From positions 434,001 through 498,000 of the forward strand of contig JABTUM010000004.1 in NCBI GenBank assembly GCA_015075375.1: 64,000 bases of DNA, given 5' to 3'. Positions within the stretch are counted from its first letter, which is position 1. Every line of letters begins with the position of its first letter. Position numbers and translations under genes: made by a program. The notes under the pieces were generated by a model that worked only from the letters and a program-made list of their open reading frames with translations, was not told the origin of the DNA and did no database searches. This DNA is from Planctomycetota bacterium. Its GTDB lineage: Bacteria; Planctomycetota; SZUA-567; H5-PLA8. This document shows, piece by piece, positions 27,806-36,963 of the stretch.

Positions 27806-28962
27806 TGGAGCGCATCGGAGCGGCCATGGTCGGCACGGGCTTCATGGGCCGCGTGCATGTCGAAGCGCTGCGCCGAGCGGGCGTGGACGTCCGCGGTATC
27901 TTGGGCAGCTCGCCCGATAAATCCCGCGCCGCCGCGAAGCAGCTCGGTTTGCCGCGCGCCTACACGTCGCTCGGCGAACTTCTTGCCGATCGCGAGGTCC
28001 AATCCGTCCACATCGGCACGCCCAACAAACTCCACGGCGCGCAGGTCCGCGCGGCGCTGGCCGCCGGGAAACACGTGCTCTGCGAAAAGCCGCTCGCACT
28101 CACCTCGGCCGAATCGTCGGACCTCGTGGCGCTGGCGCGCAAGCATCCGCAGCAGGCCGCGGGCGTGAACTACAACATGCGGTATTACCCGCTCTGCCTC
28201 GAAGCCCGCGCGCGCGTGCGCGGCGGAGCACTCGGGCGCGTCTTCCACATCGCGGGCAGCTACGTCCAGGACTGGCTCCTGCGCGAGACCGATTACAACT
28301 GGCGCGTCCTCGAAGCCGAAGGAGGCGCCCTTCGCGCCGTGGCCGACATCGGCACGCACTGGCTCGATCTCGTCCACGCCATCACCGGCCTCGAAGTCGA
28401 AGAGCTCTGCGCCGACCTCCACACCGTCCACCCCGTGCGCAAGCGGCCCAAGGGCGAAGTCGAAACCTTCAAGCGCGGTCAAGCCGCCGAGACCGAAGCG
28501 GTGGCCATCGGCACCGAAGACTACGGCGCCGTGCTGCTGCGCTTCGCCGGCGGCGCGCGCGGCACGCTCTGGGTCAGCCAAGTCACCGCCGGGCGCAAGA
28601 ACTGCCTGCGCCTCGAAGTCGCCGGCGAACACCGCGCGCTGAGCTGGGAAAGCGAACGCCCCAACGAACTCTGGCTCGGCGCGCGTGACGAACCCAACGC
28701 CCTGCTGCTGAAGGATCCTGCGCTGCTCAGTCCCCTCGCCGCGCGCTCGGCCGAACAGCCCGGCGGGCACAACGAAGGCTACGCCGACACGTTCAAGCAG
28801 CTCTTCCGCGATTTCTACGGCTACATCGCGGCGGGCGATTTCAGCGCCCCGCCGCCCTTCCCCACGTTCGCCGACGGCCATCGCGAGATGCGCCTCTGCG
28901 ATGCCATCCTCGCCAGCCATCGCCAGGGCGGCTGGGTTCAACTCAACGGAGGCGAAGCATGA
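27805..28962 (+). CDS. Gfo/Idh/MocA-family oxidoreductase
   Basis: A 385-residue NAD(P)-dependent sugar or cyclitol dehydrogenase. The Rossmann motif GTGFMG is at residues about 10-15, the EKPLA motif with its conserved Lys near residue 93, and the HxxD-like active-site GTHWLDLVH near residue 190. The substrate is likely a sugar or inositol-type polyol given the neighbours. AAGGAGG lies 6 bases before ATG. It overlaps gntR by one base and the next gene by four (ATGA). Confidence 0.93.
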   Translation: MERIGAAMVGTGFMGRVHVEALRRAGVDVRGILGSSPDKSRAAAKQLGLPRAYTSLGELLADREVQSVHIGTPNKLHGAQVRAALAAGKHVLCEKPLALTSAESSDLVALARKHPQQAAGVNYNMRYYPLCLEARARVRGGALGRVFHIAGSYVQDWLLRETDYNWRVLEAEGGALRAVADIGTHWLDLVHAITGLEVEELCADLHTVHPVRKRPKGEVETFKRGQAAETEAVAIGTEDYGAVLLRFAGGARGTLWVSQVTAGRKNCLRLEVAGEHRALSWESERPNELWLGARDEPNALLLKDPALLSPLAARSAEQPGGHNEGYADTFKQLFRDFYGYIAAGDFSAPPPFPTFADGHREMRLCDAILASHRQGGWVQLNGGEA

Positions 28963-29879
28963 AGCTCGGATTCGTAAGCGCCATTCTGCCCGACCTGTCG
29001 CTCGAGGAAGTCTTCGCCTTCGCGGCGGCCGAAGGTTTCGCCTGCGTCGAACTGATGTGCTGGCCCAAAGGCAAGGCCGAACGCCGCTACGCGGGCGTCA
29101 CCCATCTCGACGTCGCCGGCTTCACGAAGCAGGACGCCGCGCGCGTGAACAAGCTGGCCGCGAAGCACGGCGTCGCCATCAGCGGTTTGGGCTATTACCC
29201 CAACCCTCTCGCGCCGGACACGAAGGAAGCCGCCGTCTACGTCGCGCACATCCAAAAAGTGATCGAAGCCTCGGCCCTGCTGGGCGTGAACGTCGCCAAT
29301 ACCTTCGTCGGCCGCGACTGGACGAAGTCCGTCGACGCCAACTGGCCGCGCTTCCTCAAAACCTGGAAGCCTCTCGTGAAGTTCGCCCAGGATCGCGGCG
29401 TGAAAATCGGCATCGAAAACTGCCCCATGCTCTTCACCTCCGACGAATGGCCCGGCGGCAAAAACCTCGCCACCTCGCCCAAAATCTGGCGGCGCATGTT
29501 CGAAGATATTCCCAGCCCGCATTTCGGACTCAATTACGATCCCTCGCACCTCGCTTGGCAGCAGATGGACTACCTGAAGCCCCTGGTTGAATTCCGGGAA
29601 CGCCTCGTCCACGTGCACGCCAAGGATGTGCGCATCGACCGCGAAATGCTCGACGACGCCGGCATCCTCGCCACGCCGCTGGAGTACCACTGCCCCAAGC
29701 TCCCCGGATTGGGCGAAATCTCCTGGGGACGTTTCTGTTCGGTGCTGGGCGACGCCGGCTACAGCGGCCCGGTCTGCATCGAAGTCGAGGACCGGGCGTA
29801 CGAGAAGTCCGTCGAGACGCGTAAGCAGGCGCTGCGCCAGAGCGGCCGGTACCTGCGCAATTACCTGGCCGATTGTTAG
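28959..29879 (+). CDS. Sugar phosphate isomerase/epimerase (AP endonuclease 2-like TIM barrel)
   Basis: A 306-residue member of the xylose-isomerase-like TIM-barrel family (IolE/IolI/hydroxypyruvate isomerase type). Metal-ligand motifs are visible: GIENCPM (Glu near 150), NYDPSHL (Asp/His near 190), VHVHAKD (His/Asp near 217) and CIEVED (Glu near 270). No signal peptide. The paired Gfo/Idh/MocA dehydrogenase suggests oxidation of a sugar or cyclitol followed by isomerisation. Start overlaps the previous stop (ATGA). Confidence 0.9.
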   Translation: MKLGFVSAILPDLSLEEVFAFAAAEGFACVELMCWPKGKAERRYAGVTHLDVAGFTKQDAARVNKLAAKHGVAISGLGYYPNPLAPDTKEAAVYVAHIQKVIEASALLGVNVANTFVGRDWTKSVDANWPRFLKTWKPLVKFAQDRGVKIGIENCPMLFTSDEWPGGKNLATSPKIWRRMFEDIPSPHFGLNYDPSHLAWQQMDYLKPLVEFRERLVHVHAKDVRIDREMLDDAGILATPLEYHCPKLPGLGEISWGRFCSVLGDAGYSGPVCIEVEDRAYEKSVETRKQALRQSGRYLRNYLADC

Positions 29880-29911
29880 TCGAGAACAAGCACACTCAAA
29901 GGAGACCTGCC

Positions 29912-30595
29912 ATGAAATGCACCTACGCCGAGGCGGCCAAAATGATCGACCACTCGCTGCTTAATCCGATCTTCACCGACCGCGAACTGGAAGCCGGCTG
30001 CCGCCTCGCGCTGGAGTACGACGTCGCCAGCGTCTGCATCCTGCCCTATGCGCTGCGCCGTTGCGCGGAAATCCTGCACGGCAGCGCCGTGAAAGCCAGC
30101 ACCACCATCGGCTTCCCGCACGGCGGGCACACCACAGCCGTCAAAGCCGCCGAAACCGAACGCGCACTTAAGGACGGCGGCGAGGAACTCGATATGGTCG
30201 TCAATATCTCCAAAGTGCTGAGCGGCGACTGGGCGTACGTCCGCGACGATCTGCGCGCAGTCATCGAACCCACTCACGCCGCGGGGCAGAAGGTAAAAGT
30301 TATTTTCGAGAACTGCTACCTGCAAGACGAGCATAAAATCCGGCTCTGCGAAATCTGCGCCGAACTGGGCGCCGATTGGGTCAAGACGTCGACGGGCTAC
30401 GGCAGCGGCGGCGCGACCGACGCGGACTTGGCGCTGATGCGCAAGCACAGCCCCGCCCGCGTGCAGGTCAAAGCCGCCGGGGGCGTGCGAACGCTCGACC
30501 GCCTGCTCGAAGTCCGCGCCTTGGGCGTGACCCGCGCCGGCGCGAGCAAAACCGCCGAGATCCTCGACGAAGCGCGCAAGCGCTTAGGCCGATGA
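29912..30595 (+). CDS. deoC: Deoxyribose-phosphate aldolase-family protein DeoC
   Basis: A 227-residue class I aldolase. The Schiff-base lysine is Lys158 in VKTSTGYG, the assisting lysine is Lys187 in VKAAGGVR, and the acidic residue is in ELDMVVN. Classical DeoC splits 2-deoxyribose-5-phosphate to glyceraldehyde-3-phosphate and acetaldehyde, but here the partners are a dehydrogenase and a sugar isomerase, so a related aldol cleavage of another sugar phosphate is possible. AAAGGAG lies 7 bases before ATG 29912. It follows the epimerase after 32 bases. Confidence 0.92.
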   Translation: MKCTYAEAAKMIDHSLLNPIFTDRELEAGCRLALEYDVASVCILPYALRRCAEILHGSAVKASTTIGFPHGGHTTAVKAAETERALKDGGEELDMVVNISKVLSGDWAYVRDDLRAVIEPTHAAGQKVKVIFENCYLQDEHKIRLCEICAELGADWVKTSTGYGSGGATDADLALMRKHSPARVQVKAAGGVRTLDRLLEVRALGVTRAGASKTAEILDEARKRLGR

Positions 30596-30624
30596 ACGCG
30601 CGGAAAGAATAGAAAGGCTGCCCC

Positions 30625-31467
30625 ATGTCCGATCTGCCGCCCCCCGCTCCACCTGCCCCCGCCGGAGCGCCCGCGCCACCCGGAGTGCCCACACCCGCGC
30701 GGCCGCCCGCTCCAAGCGGCGGCGGCAACGTCCTCAAGTGGGTCCTTATCGGCTGCGGCGGCGTCACCGTCCTCGGCGTCCTGATGGTCGTCGGTCTGTC
30801 CCTCTTCGTTTGGAGCAAAGCCAAAGAGGCCGGCTACGACCACGAACTGATGAAGCGCAATCCGCAACTCGCCGCGGCCAAGATCGCCATCGTCTCCAAC
30901 CCCGATGTGGAACTCGTCAGCATCGACGAAAGCAAAAGCACGCTGACCGTGAAAGATAAGAAATCCGGAAAAGTCACGACGGTGAATTTGCAGCAGGCGA
31001 TGGACGACGGCTGGAGTTTCGAAACCGTCGGCGAAGACGGCAAGGCGGAACTCGTGGAGTTTCAGGCCACGCCCAGCGGCAGCGCCGAAGACCCGGGCAA
31101 GCTCCAGGTGACGACCAAAGACGGCGTGATGACCTACGGCGGAAAAACGGTCGAAACGCCCGAGTGGCTCCCGCTCTATCCCGGTGCGAAGGCGCAAAGC
31201 CTGATGTCCAACCAGACCGCCGACCGCGTGCAGGGCATGTTCAGCCAGCAGACCTCCGATGGCGCCGAGCAAGTGGCCGCGTTCTATAAGGAAAAGCTCG
31301 AAGCCTCCGGCTTTAAGCTGAAGCAATCGACCTTCCAGCAGGATCAGAAGACCGTCATCAGCTTGCAGACCGAAAAGGACGCGGCCAACCGCAGCGTCAT
31401 CCTCTCGATCATGCAGGAAACCGGCAAGCCGACGACGGCCAGCATTCAGTTCAACGCGCTGAAGTAA
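30625..31467 (+). CDS. Membrane-anchored hypothetical protein with Pro/Ala-rich N-terminus
   Basis: A 280-residue protein: a Pro/Ala-rich cytoplasmic tail (1-33), one TM (about 36-63, LKWVLIGCGGVTVLGVLMVV) and a soluble C-terminal part. The latter repeats beta-rich segments (VELVSIDESKSTLTVKDKK) and ends with a region resembling sensory/anchor domains (EQVAAFYKEKLEASGFKLK). I do not recognise a function. It sits 29 bases after deoC and before an AraC regulator; proximity may be incidental. Confidence 0.7.
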   Translation: MSDLPPPAPPAPAGAPAPPGVPTPARPPAPSGGGNVLKWVLIGCGGVTVLGVLMVVGLSLFVWSKAKEAGYDHELMKRNPQLAAAKIAIVSNPDVELVSIDESKSTLTVKDKKSGKVTTVNLQQAMDDGWSFETVGEDGKAELVEFQATPSGSAEDPGKLQVTTKDGVMTYGGKTVETPEWLPLYPGAKAQSLMSNQTADRVQGMFSQQTSDGAEQVAAFYKEKLEASGFKLKQSTFQQDQKTVISLQTEKDAANRSVILSIMQETGKPTTASIQFNALK

Positions 31468-31483
31468 CGCGGCGGGAGAACCT

Positions 31484-32374
31484 ATGTCCGGACGCGAACG
31501 CGCTCGGATGCCGCTTGCATGGAGCGCCCTGCAACCGTGGGTGCGCTATGCCGAGCGCGAGATCTGGCTGAGCCCGATGCCCGAACGCGCGCTCTTCGAT
31601 CACCAGTGGATCTACGTCCTCAAAGGCTGGGTGCGCGCCGAGTTCGACGGGCGCAAGGTCACGCTCCTGCCGGGCGATCTGTGGATCATTGAGCCCGGGG
31701 TGGCGCACGCCGGCGTGCCCGAACCCACCCAGACCGAAATCTTCGGCGTCCACTTCGACTACCAGACCCAGCCCGATTCGCCGCGCTGGCAGTATCCGCT
31801 TCACGAAGGCCGCCGCGTGCCTCCGCTGCGCCGCCCCATATGTTTGCCGGAAAATCTCGTGCTCTCCGGCGTTTACAAAGCCGCGGCGTTGCCCGATCTG
31901 CGCGCGCCGTTTACCGAACTGGTCTCGGCCTTCCACGAGCGGCGCGACGCCGACGTCCTGCGCGTGCGCGCCCGCTGGTTCGATCTGCTCTACCTGCTCG
32001 TCCGCGCGCTCGCCGGAACGGGCCGCCCCGGCGGCAGCCTGATCCGGCACCGCACCGGCGTCGCGCGTGCCGTGAGCTGGCTGGAAGCGCATTACGCCCA
32101 ACCGCTCGACCGCGAAGCGCTGGCCCGCCGCGTCGGGCTCAGCCCCACGCATTTGACCCACCTCTTCAAGCGTCTGACCGGGCGCTCCCCGCTGCGGCAT
32201 CAGCAGCATTTGCGCATGAGCGAAGCCAAGCGCCTGCTGCGCGAAACCGAACTGAAGCACCGCGAAATCGCCCGCCGCGTAGGCTACGCCGACCCGTACC
32301 ATTTCAGCCGGGCCTTCAAGCAGTACGAAGGCATGGCGCCGCGCTCCTACGCCGAACTTGTCCGCCGCGCATAA
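31484..32374 (+). CDS. AraC-family regulator with N-terminal cupin
   Basis: A 296-residue regulator. The N-terminal ~150 residues form a cupin-like sensor (VLKGWVRAEFDGRKVTLLPGDLWIIEPG); the C-terminal ~100 residues hold two helix-turn-helix motifs, the second with GYADPYHFSRAFKQYEGMAPRSY, the AraC signature. It likely responds to a sugar or aromatic ligand. GGGAGA precedes ATG. The next gene, a Rieske oxygenase 121 bases downstream, is a likely target. Confidence 0.92.
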   Translation: MSGRERARMPLAWSALQPWVRYAEREIWLSPMPERALFDHQWIYVLKGWVRAEFDGRKVTLLPGDLWIIEPGVAHAGVPEPTQTEIFGVHFDYQTQPDSPRWQYPLHEGRRVPPLRRPICLPENLVLSGVYKAAALPDLRAPFTELVSAFHERRDADVLRVRARWFDLLYLLVRALAGTGRPGGSLIRHRTGVARAVSWLEAHYAQPLDREALARRVGLSPTHLTHLFKRLTGRSPLRHQQHLRMSEAKRLLRETELKHREIARRVGYADPYHFSRAFKQYEGMAPRSYAELVRRA

Positions 32375-32424
32375 GCGCTAAATCTGTCATAAACATCCAT
32401 CTTTTAGTCTCCGCAGGTATTTTG

Positions 32425-32441
32425 CGTATCCATCGGATACG
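32425..32441. promoter_or_regulatory. Palindrome in front of the Rieske oxygenase gene
   Basis: CGTATCC-atc-GGATACG is a perfect 7-bp inverted repeat with a 3-base centre, about 55 bases before the oxygenase ATG in an otherwise AT-richer gap. It is a candidate operator or activator site. Confidence 0.45.
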
Positions 32442-32495
32442 TAGAATGCGGGGCGTCGATCCGTCACGAACGGTCAACCCGCCAGGAGTCCGACG

Positions 32496-33761
32496 ATGCC
32501 CAGCGCCGCCTGCCCCACCCTCGTTCCCGAACGCCGCGCCGCCCTTGAGCGCGTCCGCGCCCTGGCCTCCGAAAGACGCCCCCGCCATTCGCTCCCGCAG
32601 GCTTTCTACTGCGACGAAGACGTCTTCGCCGTCGACCTCGAGCGCGTCTTCAAGCGCCACTGGCTCTTCGCCGGGCACGTCTGCCAGATCCCCAGGCGCG
32701 GCGATTACTTCACCTGGAAGGTCGGCGCCGATCCGCTCTTGATCGTCCGCGGCGCAGACGGCGCCGTGCATGCGCATCACAACGTCTGCACCCATCGCGG
32801 CTCCATCCTGACCGACCAAGCCTGCGGCCGCGCCGGCAAGTTCGTCTGCCCGTACCACCAATGGGTCTTCGAACTCGACGGGCGCCTGGCCTCGGCGCGC
32901 CACATGCCGGACGATTTCGAACAGCCGGCCTACGGCCTGCGCCCGGTCCACGTTCGAGTCCTGGCCGGCTTGATCTTAGTCTGCCTACACGAGTCCCCGC
33001 CGCCCTTCGAGCCCTATGCCGCGGCCGTCGAACCCTTTACTGCTCCGTACGAGATGGAAAAGGTCAAGATCGCCTGCGCGCGCCGCTACGAACTCCGCTC
33101 CAACTGGAAGCTGATTACCGAGAACTTCCGCGAGTGCTACCACTGCGCGGGCGGGCACCCTGAATACTGCCGCGCGGTCTTGGGTTCCGGCACCGATCAC
33201 CCGGTTTACGTCAAGGACGACCGGGCCGCCGTCTGGGCCGACCGTACCGCCCACTGGAAGCGCCTGGGCCTCGCCACCGGCTCCGTCGATTTCACCCGCG
33301 AACGCTGGTACCACTGCAACCGGTACCCGTTCCGTCCGGGCTTCGTGAGCCAAACGCTGGATGGAAAACCCTGCGCGCCGCTGCTGGGACGCTTGCCCGA
33401 CCGCGACGTGGGCGTCTTCGCCATCGTCAGCTATCCGCAATTCTGGCATGAATCGTCGAGCGATTACTTCATCACCATCCGCGTCACTCCCATCTCCGCC
33501 ACCCGCAGCGACGCCGATGTCTGCTGGTACGTGCGCGAAGACGCCGTCGAAGGGCGCGACTACGAACCCGAACGCGTGGCCGCGTTCTGGCGCGCCACCG
33601 CCGAACAGGACTGGAAACTCGGCGAAGACAACCAGGCCGGCATCCTGTCCTCCGCCTACCGCCCCGGCCCGCTGGGGCCGATCGAAGACGGCATCGAAAT
33701 CTTTTTGCAGTGGTACCTCGATCAGGTGACGGAGGAATCGTACGCCCCCGGCCCGGCGTGA
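32496..33761 (+). CDS. Rieske-type aromatic-ring-hydroxylating/amine-monooxygenase alpha subunit
   Basis: A 421-residue non-haem iron oxygenase. The Rieske cluster ligands are Cys98/His100 (CTHRG) and Cys118/His121 (CPYHQW). The mononuclear Fe site has His216 and His221 (ENFRECYHCAGGH) and Asp378 (GEDNQAG). The pattern ENFRECYHC...HPEY is typical of the carnitine/glycine-betaine/choline monooxygenase and ring-hydroxylating alpha subunit group, which demethylate or hydroxylate quaternary amines or aromatics. No ferredoxin/reductase is adjacent, so an unlinked reductase is needed. AGGAG precedes ATG. AraC genes flank it on both sides. Confidence 0.9.
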   Translation: MPSAACPTLVPERRAALERVRALASERRPRHSLPQAFYCDEDVFAVDLERVFKRHWLFAGHVCQIPRRGDYFTWKVGADPLLIVRGADGAVHAHHNVCTHRGSILTDQACGRAGKFVCPYHQWVFELDGRLASARHMPDDFEQPAYGLRPVHVRVLAGLILVCLHESPPPFEPYAAAVEPFTAPYEMEKVKIACARRYELRSNWKLITENFRECYHCAGGHPEYCRAVLGSGTDHPVYVKDDRAAVWADRTAHWKRLGLATGSVDFTRERWYHCNRYPFRPGFVSQTLDGKPCAPLLGRLPDRDVGVFAIVSYPQFWHESSSDYFITIRVTPISATRSDADVCWYVREDAVEGRDYEPERVAAFWRATAEQDWKLGEDNQAGILSSAYRPGPLGPIEDGIEIFLQWYLDQVTEESYAPGPA

Positions 33762-33811
33762 CGCGCGCACCCAAGCGCCTCGCTTTACCCAGGCATCCCG
33801 CCATGCGCGGC

Positions 33812-33817
33812 TATAAT
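33812..33817 (+). promoter_or_regulatory. Perfect TATAAT 7 bases before an ATG (leaderless-type promoter)
   Basis: TATAAT at 33812-33817 ends 7 bases before the start codon of the next AraC gene, so a transcript would begin at or next to the ATG. No Shine-Dalgarno is visible. No good -35 is present; TTTACC lies at a 22-base spacing. Confidence 0.45.
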
Positions 33818-33824
33818 CCCGCGC

Positions 33825-34715
33825 ATGTACACCACTCAGGCCACGCGCCCCATCGAGGTTCGCTTCCCGCCCAGCGGCATCTTCATTTTCGAAAGCCACC
33901 ACGGCGCGCGCTTCTACATGGCGCCGACGCGCAAGGATTTCCTGAAGGTGGTCTACGTACTCAAGGGCAGCGGACAGGTCGAAAGTCCGTTGCTGGAACG
34001 GAGCCTGCCCGTTCGGCAAGGCGATCTGGTTCTCGTTTCGCCGCAGCAACGCCACGCCTTCCACGACGATCCGCGCTCCGAAGCCGCGTACATCGTGCTT
34101 TGCGTGCGCATCGAAGTCCTCAAACGCTGCGGCGAGGACCTGTGGCGCGTCCCGCGCCCGATCCGCCTGCGCAACGGCGCGCTCGCCCAGGAAGCCGACG
34201 AACTTTTCCGGCGGCTCTTCTTCGAACAATACCTCCGCCGGCCGGCCTACGCCGAAATGATGCAGGGGCTCACCGTCCAACTGCTCGCCGTCATGGCCCG
34301 CGCCCGGGAACGCCTGAACGCGCGGCAGCCCGAAGCGCCGGCGGCCCAAACGCCCATGGAAGCGCGCGTTCACGACTACATCCGCGATCTGGAAGAGCGC
34401 TACGCGGCCGACGAGAAGCTCGACAACGTAGCCGCCCGCCTGGGCATGAGCCGCCGGTCGTTCACTGCCTTCTTCCGCAGGCTGACCGGCCAATCCTGGC
34501 ACCGCTACCTGCGCGAAGTCCGCATTCGCAAAGCCAAACCGCTGCTCCTCAGCGACGGCCATACGGCTCTGTGGGTGGCCCTGGAGTCCGGATTTCAGGA
34601 TCTCTCCACCTTCTATCGCGCTTTTCGCGCGGTCGAAGGCGTCACCCCCACGCAATGGGTCAACGCGCAGAAAAAGACCCGTCCTTCGCCCGGCGCCTCG
34701 GCCCGCGGCCGGTAA
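33825..34715 (+). CDS. AraC-family regulator with N-terminal cupin
   Basis: A 296-residue regulator with a cupin-like N-terminal domain (VVYVLKGSGQVESPLLE, GDLVLVSPQQRHAF) and a C-terminal two-helix-turn-helix AraC domain (MSRRSFTAFFRRLTGQSW, then FQDLSTFYRAFRAVEGVTPTQW). A likely leaderless start at ATG 33825. It is followed 107 bases later by a DapA-like lyase, epimerase and Fe-ADH that may form its regulon. Confidence 0.92.
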   Translation: MYTTQATRPIEVRFPPSGIFIFESHHGARFYMAPTRKDFLKVVYVLKGSGQVESPLLERSLPVRQGDLVLVSPQQRHAFHDDPRSEAAYIVLCVRIEVLKRCGEDLWRVPRPIRLRNGALAQEADELFRRLFFEQYLRRPAYAEMMQGLTVQLLAVMARARERLNARQPEAPAAQTPMEARVHDYIRDLEERYAADEKLDNVAARLGMSRRSFTAFFRRLTGQSWHRYLREVRIRKAKPLLLSDGHTALWVALESGFQDLSTFYRAFRAVEGVTPTQWVNAQKKTRPSPGASARGR

Positions 34716-34822
34716 CCAAGCGCACGCTTGCCCGAATTGCCTACGCCGCTTGCCCGCCTCGCCAGGAGTTCGCCCGCCCGGCCCGGTAAAGTGCGGGTGT
34801 ACGCCGTACCGGGGAACTCGAG

Positions 34823-35890
34823 ATGCCCTTGTCCCAAGCGATCGACACGCTCATCCGCCGCGGAACCGTGATGCCCGCCACGCCGCTGGCGCTCAACGCC
34901 CAGCGCCGCTTCGACGAACGCCGCCAGCGTGCCCTGATGCGCTACTACGCCGACGCCGGCGCCGGAGGCATCGCCGTCGGCATGCACTTCACCCAGTTCG
35001 AGATTCGCAAACCCGGCATCGACCTCTTCGAACCGGTCCTGCGCGTCTGCGCCGGCGAGATCGACCGCCGTTCCAAGGCGCTCGGGCGCCCCATCGCCAA
35101 AATAGCCGGCATCGAAGGCACGACGCCCAGCGCCGTGCAGCAGGCGCAACTTGCGCGGGATCTGGGCTACGACATCGGCATCGTCTCGCTCGCGGCCTTC
35201 AAAGGCGCGATGGAACAGGAACTCATTCATCACGTCCGGACGCTCGGCAAGATCATGCCGCTCTTCGGATTTTACCTGCTCACCGGAGTGGGCGGGATCC
35301 GCCTCAGCTACGCCTTCTGGCGCGAACTGGCGGAGATCGAACAGGTCATCGGGATCAAGATCGCGCCCTTTGACCGCTACGGCACCATCGACGTCGCGCG
35401 CGCCGTAGCCGACGCCGGACGCGGGGACTCCATTGCGCTCTACACCGGAAACGACGACAGCATCCTTTACGACCTGTTGACGCCCTTCCGCTTCGGCCCG
35501 CCGGACTCCGCCCCAACCGTCCGCATTCGCGGCGGCCTGCTCGGACAATGGGCCTGCTGGACCCGGCGAGCGGTGGAACTCCACGAACGCGTGCGCGGCC
35601 TGGCCGAGGGCGGCGAGCCCATCGCGCCCGAGTGGCTCACGCTTTCGGCCCAGATCACCGACGCCAACGCCGCGCTCTTCGATCCCGCGTACGGCTTCGC
35701 CGGCAGCATCCCCGGCGTGAACGAGATATTGCGCCGCCAGGGCCTGCTCGAAGGCGCCTGGACGCTCAAGCGCGACGAAACCCTCTCGCCCGGACAAGCC
35801 GCCGAAATCGACCGCGTCTGCGCAGCCTATCCGCACCTGACCGACGACGACTTCGTGAAAGCGAACCTCGACCGTTGGCTGAACGAATAG
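34823..35890 (+). CDS. DapA/NanA-family (dihydrodipicolinate synthase-like) aldolase or lyase
   Basis: A 355-residue protein, longer than DapA (about 292). The TIM-barrel pattern is recognisable: a glycine-rich AGAGGIAVGMHFTQFE, and the Schiff-base lysine in IGIKIAPFDRY. These enzymes join or split pyruvate and an aldehyde. The T-T motif of true DapA is not evident, so a sugar-acid aldolase or dehydratase (KDG aldolase/5-keto-4-deoxyglucarate type) is likelier. A weak GGGGA precedes ATG. The next gene begins 11 bases downstream. Confidence 0.82.
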   Translation: MPLSQAIDTLIRRGTVMPATPLALNAQRRFDERRQRALMRYYADAGAGGIAVGMHFTQFEIRKPGIDLFEPVLRVCAGEIDRRSKALGRPIAKIAGIEGTTPSAVQQAQLARDLGYDIGIVSLAAFKGAMEQELIHHVRTLGKIMPLFGFYLLTGVGGIRLSYAFWRELAEIEQVIGIKIAPFDRYGTIDVARAVADAGRGDSIALYTGNDDSILYDLLTPFRFGPPDSAPTVRIRGGLLGQWACWTRRAVELHERVRGLAEGGEPIAPEWLTLSAQITDANAALFDPAYGFAGSIPGVNEILRRQGLLEGAWTLKRDETLSPGQAAEIDRVCAAYPHLTDDDFVKANLDRWLNE

Positions 35891-35901
35891 AAAGGCAACC
35901 C

Positions 35902-36963
35902 ATGCCCGAACGGGAACTCGCCGAAACGCTCGAAACCGAGGCCCTGCCCGAGGCCTTTCGCAACGAAGAGCACCTCGAAGCGTTCATGTCCACGCCCCCG
36001 CGCGCGCTGGTGGACGACTTCGCCAGGCTCGAAGGCGATATCCTCGTGCTCGGCGTCGCCGGCAAGGTCGGCCCGACGCTGGCCATGATGGCCAAGCGCG
36101 CCGCACCGGATAAACGCATCGTCGGCGTCGCGCGCTTCTCGGATCCCGCCGTCAAACGCCGCCTCGAAGCCGCCGGCATCCAAACGCGCGCCTGCGACCT
36201 GCTCGATCCGCAGGCTCTCGCCGCGCTGCCCGATCTGCCCAACGTCGTCTACATGGCCGGAAAAAAGTTCGGCACCGCCGGCACCGAACCCTTCACCTGG
36301 GCCATGAACGCCGTCGCGCCCACGTACGTCGCGCAGCGTTTCCGCCGCACGCGCTTCGTCGCCTTCTCGACGCTGTGCGTCTATCCCTTCGCGCCCGTGG
36401 ACGGCCCCGGCTCCGCGCCCGAAAACACTCCGCCCACGCCGGTGGGCGAGTACGCGAACTCCTGCGTGGCCCGCGAGCGCGTGTTTCAATACTTCTCCGA
36501 ACGCACGCAAAGCCCCGGCGTCCTCGCGCGCCTCAACTACGCCATCGATTGCAGATACGGCGTCCTCTGCGATATCGGCCGCTGCGTGCTGAGCGGCACG
36601 CCGATCGATCTGCGCACCGGAGTCGCCAACTGCATCTGGCAAGGCGACGCCATCGCGCATATTTTGCGCGCGCTCACCCAAGGCCGCATCCCGGCCCGAG
36701 CGATCAACATCGGAGCGCCGCGCACCGCCTCCGTGCGGTACATCGCCCAACGCTTCGGCGAACGTTTCGGCAAAGCACCCGTCTTCCAAGGCACAGAAGC
36801 CAGCCACGCCTGGCACAACGACTGCTCCGAAGCCCAACGCCTCTGGGGCGATCCGGCCGTGGATCTCGACACGATGATTCGCTGGAACGCCGATTGGCTA
36901 AGCCGCGGCCTGCCGCTTCATGGAAAACCCACGCATTACGCGGAACGCGACGGAGTCTTTTAA
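35902..36963 (+). CDS. NAD-dependent epimerase/dehydratase-like protein (atypical extended SDR)
   Basis: A 353-residue protein whose N-terminal Rossmann region has VLGVAGKVGPTLAMM, close to the GxxGxxG of extended SDRs. The classical YxxxK catalytic motif is not obvious; VGEYANSCVARERVF places a Tyr and an Arg instead, so it may be an atypical member without standard catalysis. AAAGG lies 6 bases before ATG. Its TAA stop is the left target duplication of an inserted MITE-like element. Confidence 0.75.
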   Translation: MPERELAETLETEALPEAFRNEEHLEAFMSTPPRALVDDFARLEGDILVLGVAGKVGPTLAMMAKRAAPDKRIVGVARFSDPAVKRRLEAAGIQTRACDLLDPQALAALPDLPNVVYMAGKKFGTAGTEPFTWAMNAVAPTYVAQRFRRTRFVAFSTLCVYPFAPVDGPGSAPENTPPTPVGEYANSCVARERVFQYFSERTQSPGVLARLNYAIDCRYGVLCDIGRCVLSGTPIDLRTGVANCIWQGDAIAHILRALTQGRIPARAINIGAPRTASVRYIAQRFGERFGKAPVFQGTEASHAWHNDCSEAQRLWGDPAVDLDTMIRWNADWLSRGLPLHGKPTHYAERDGVF

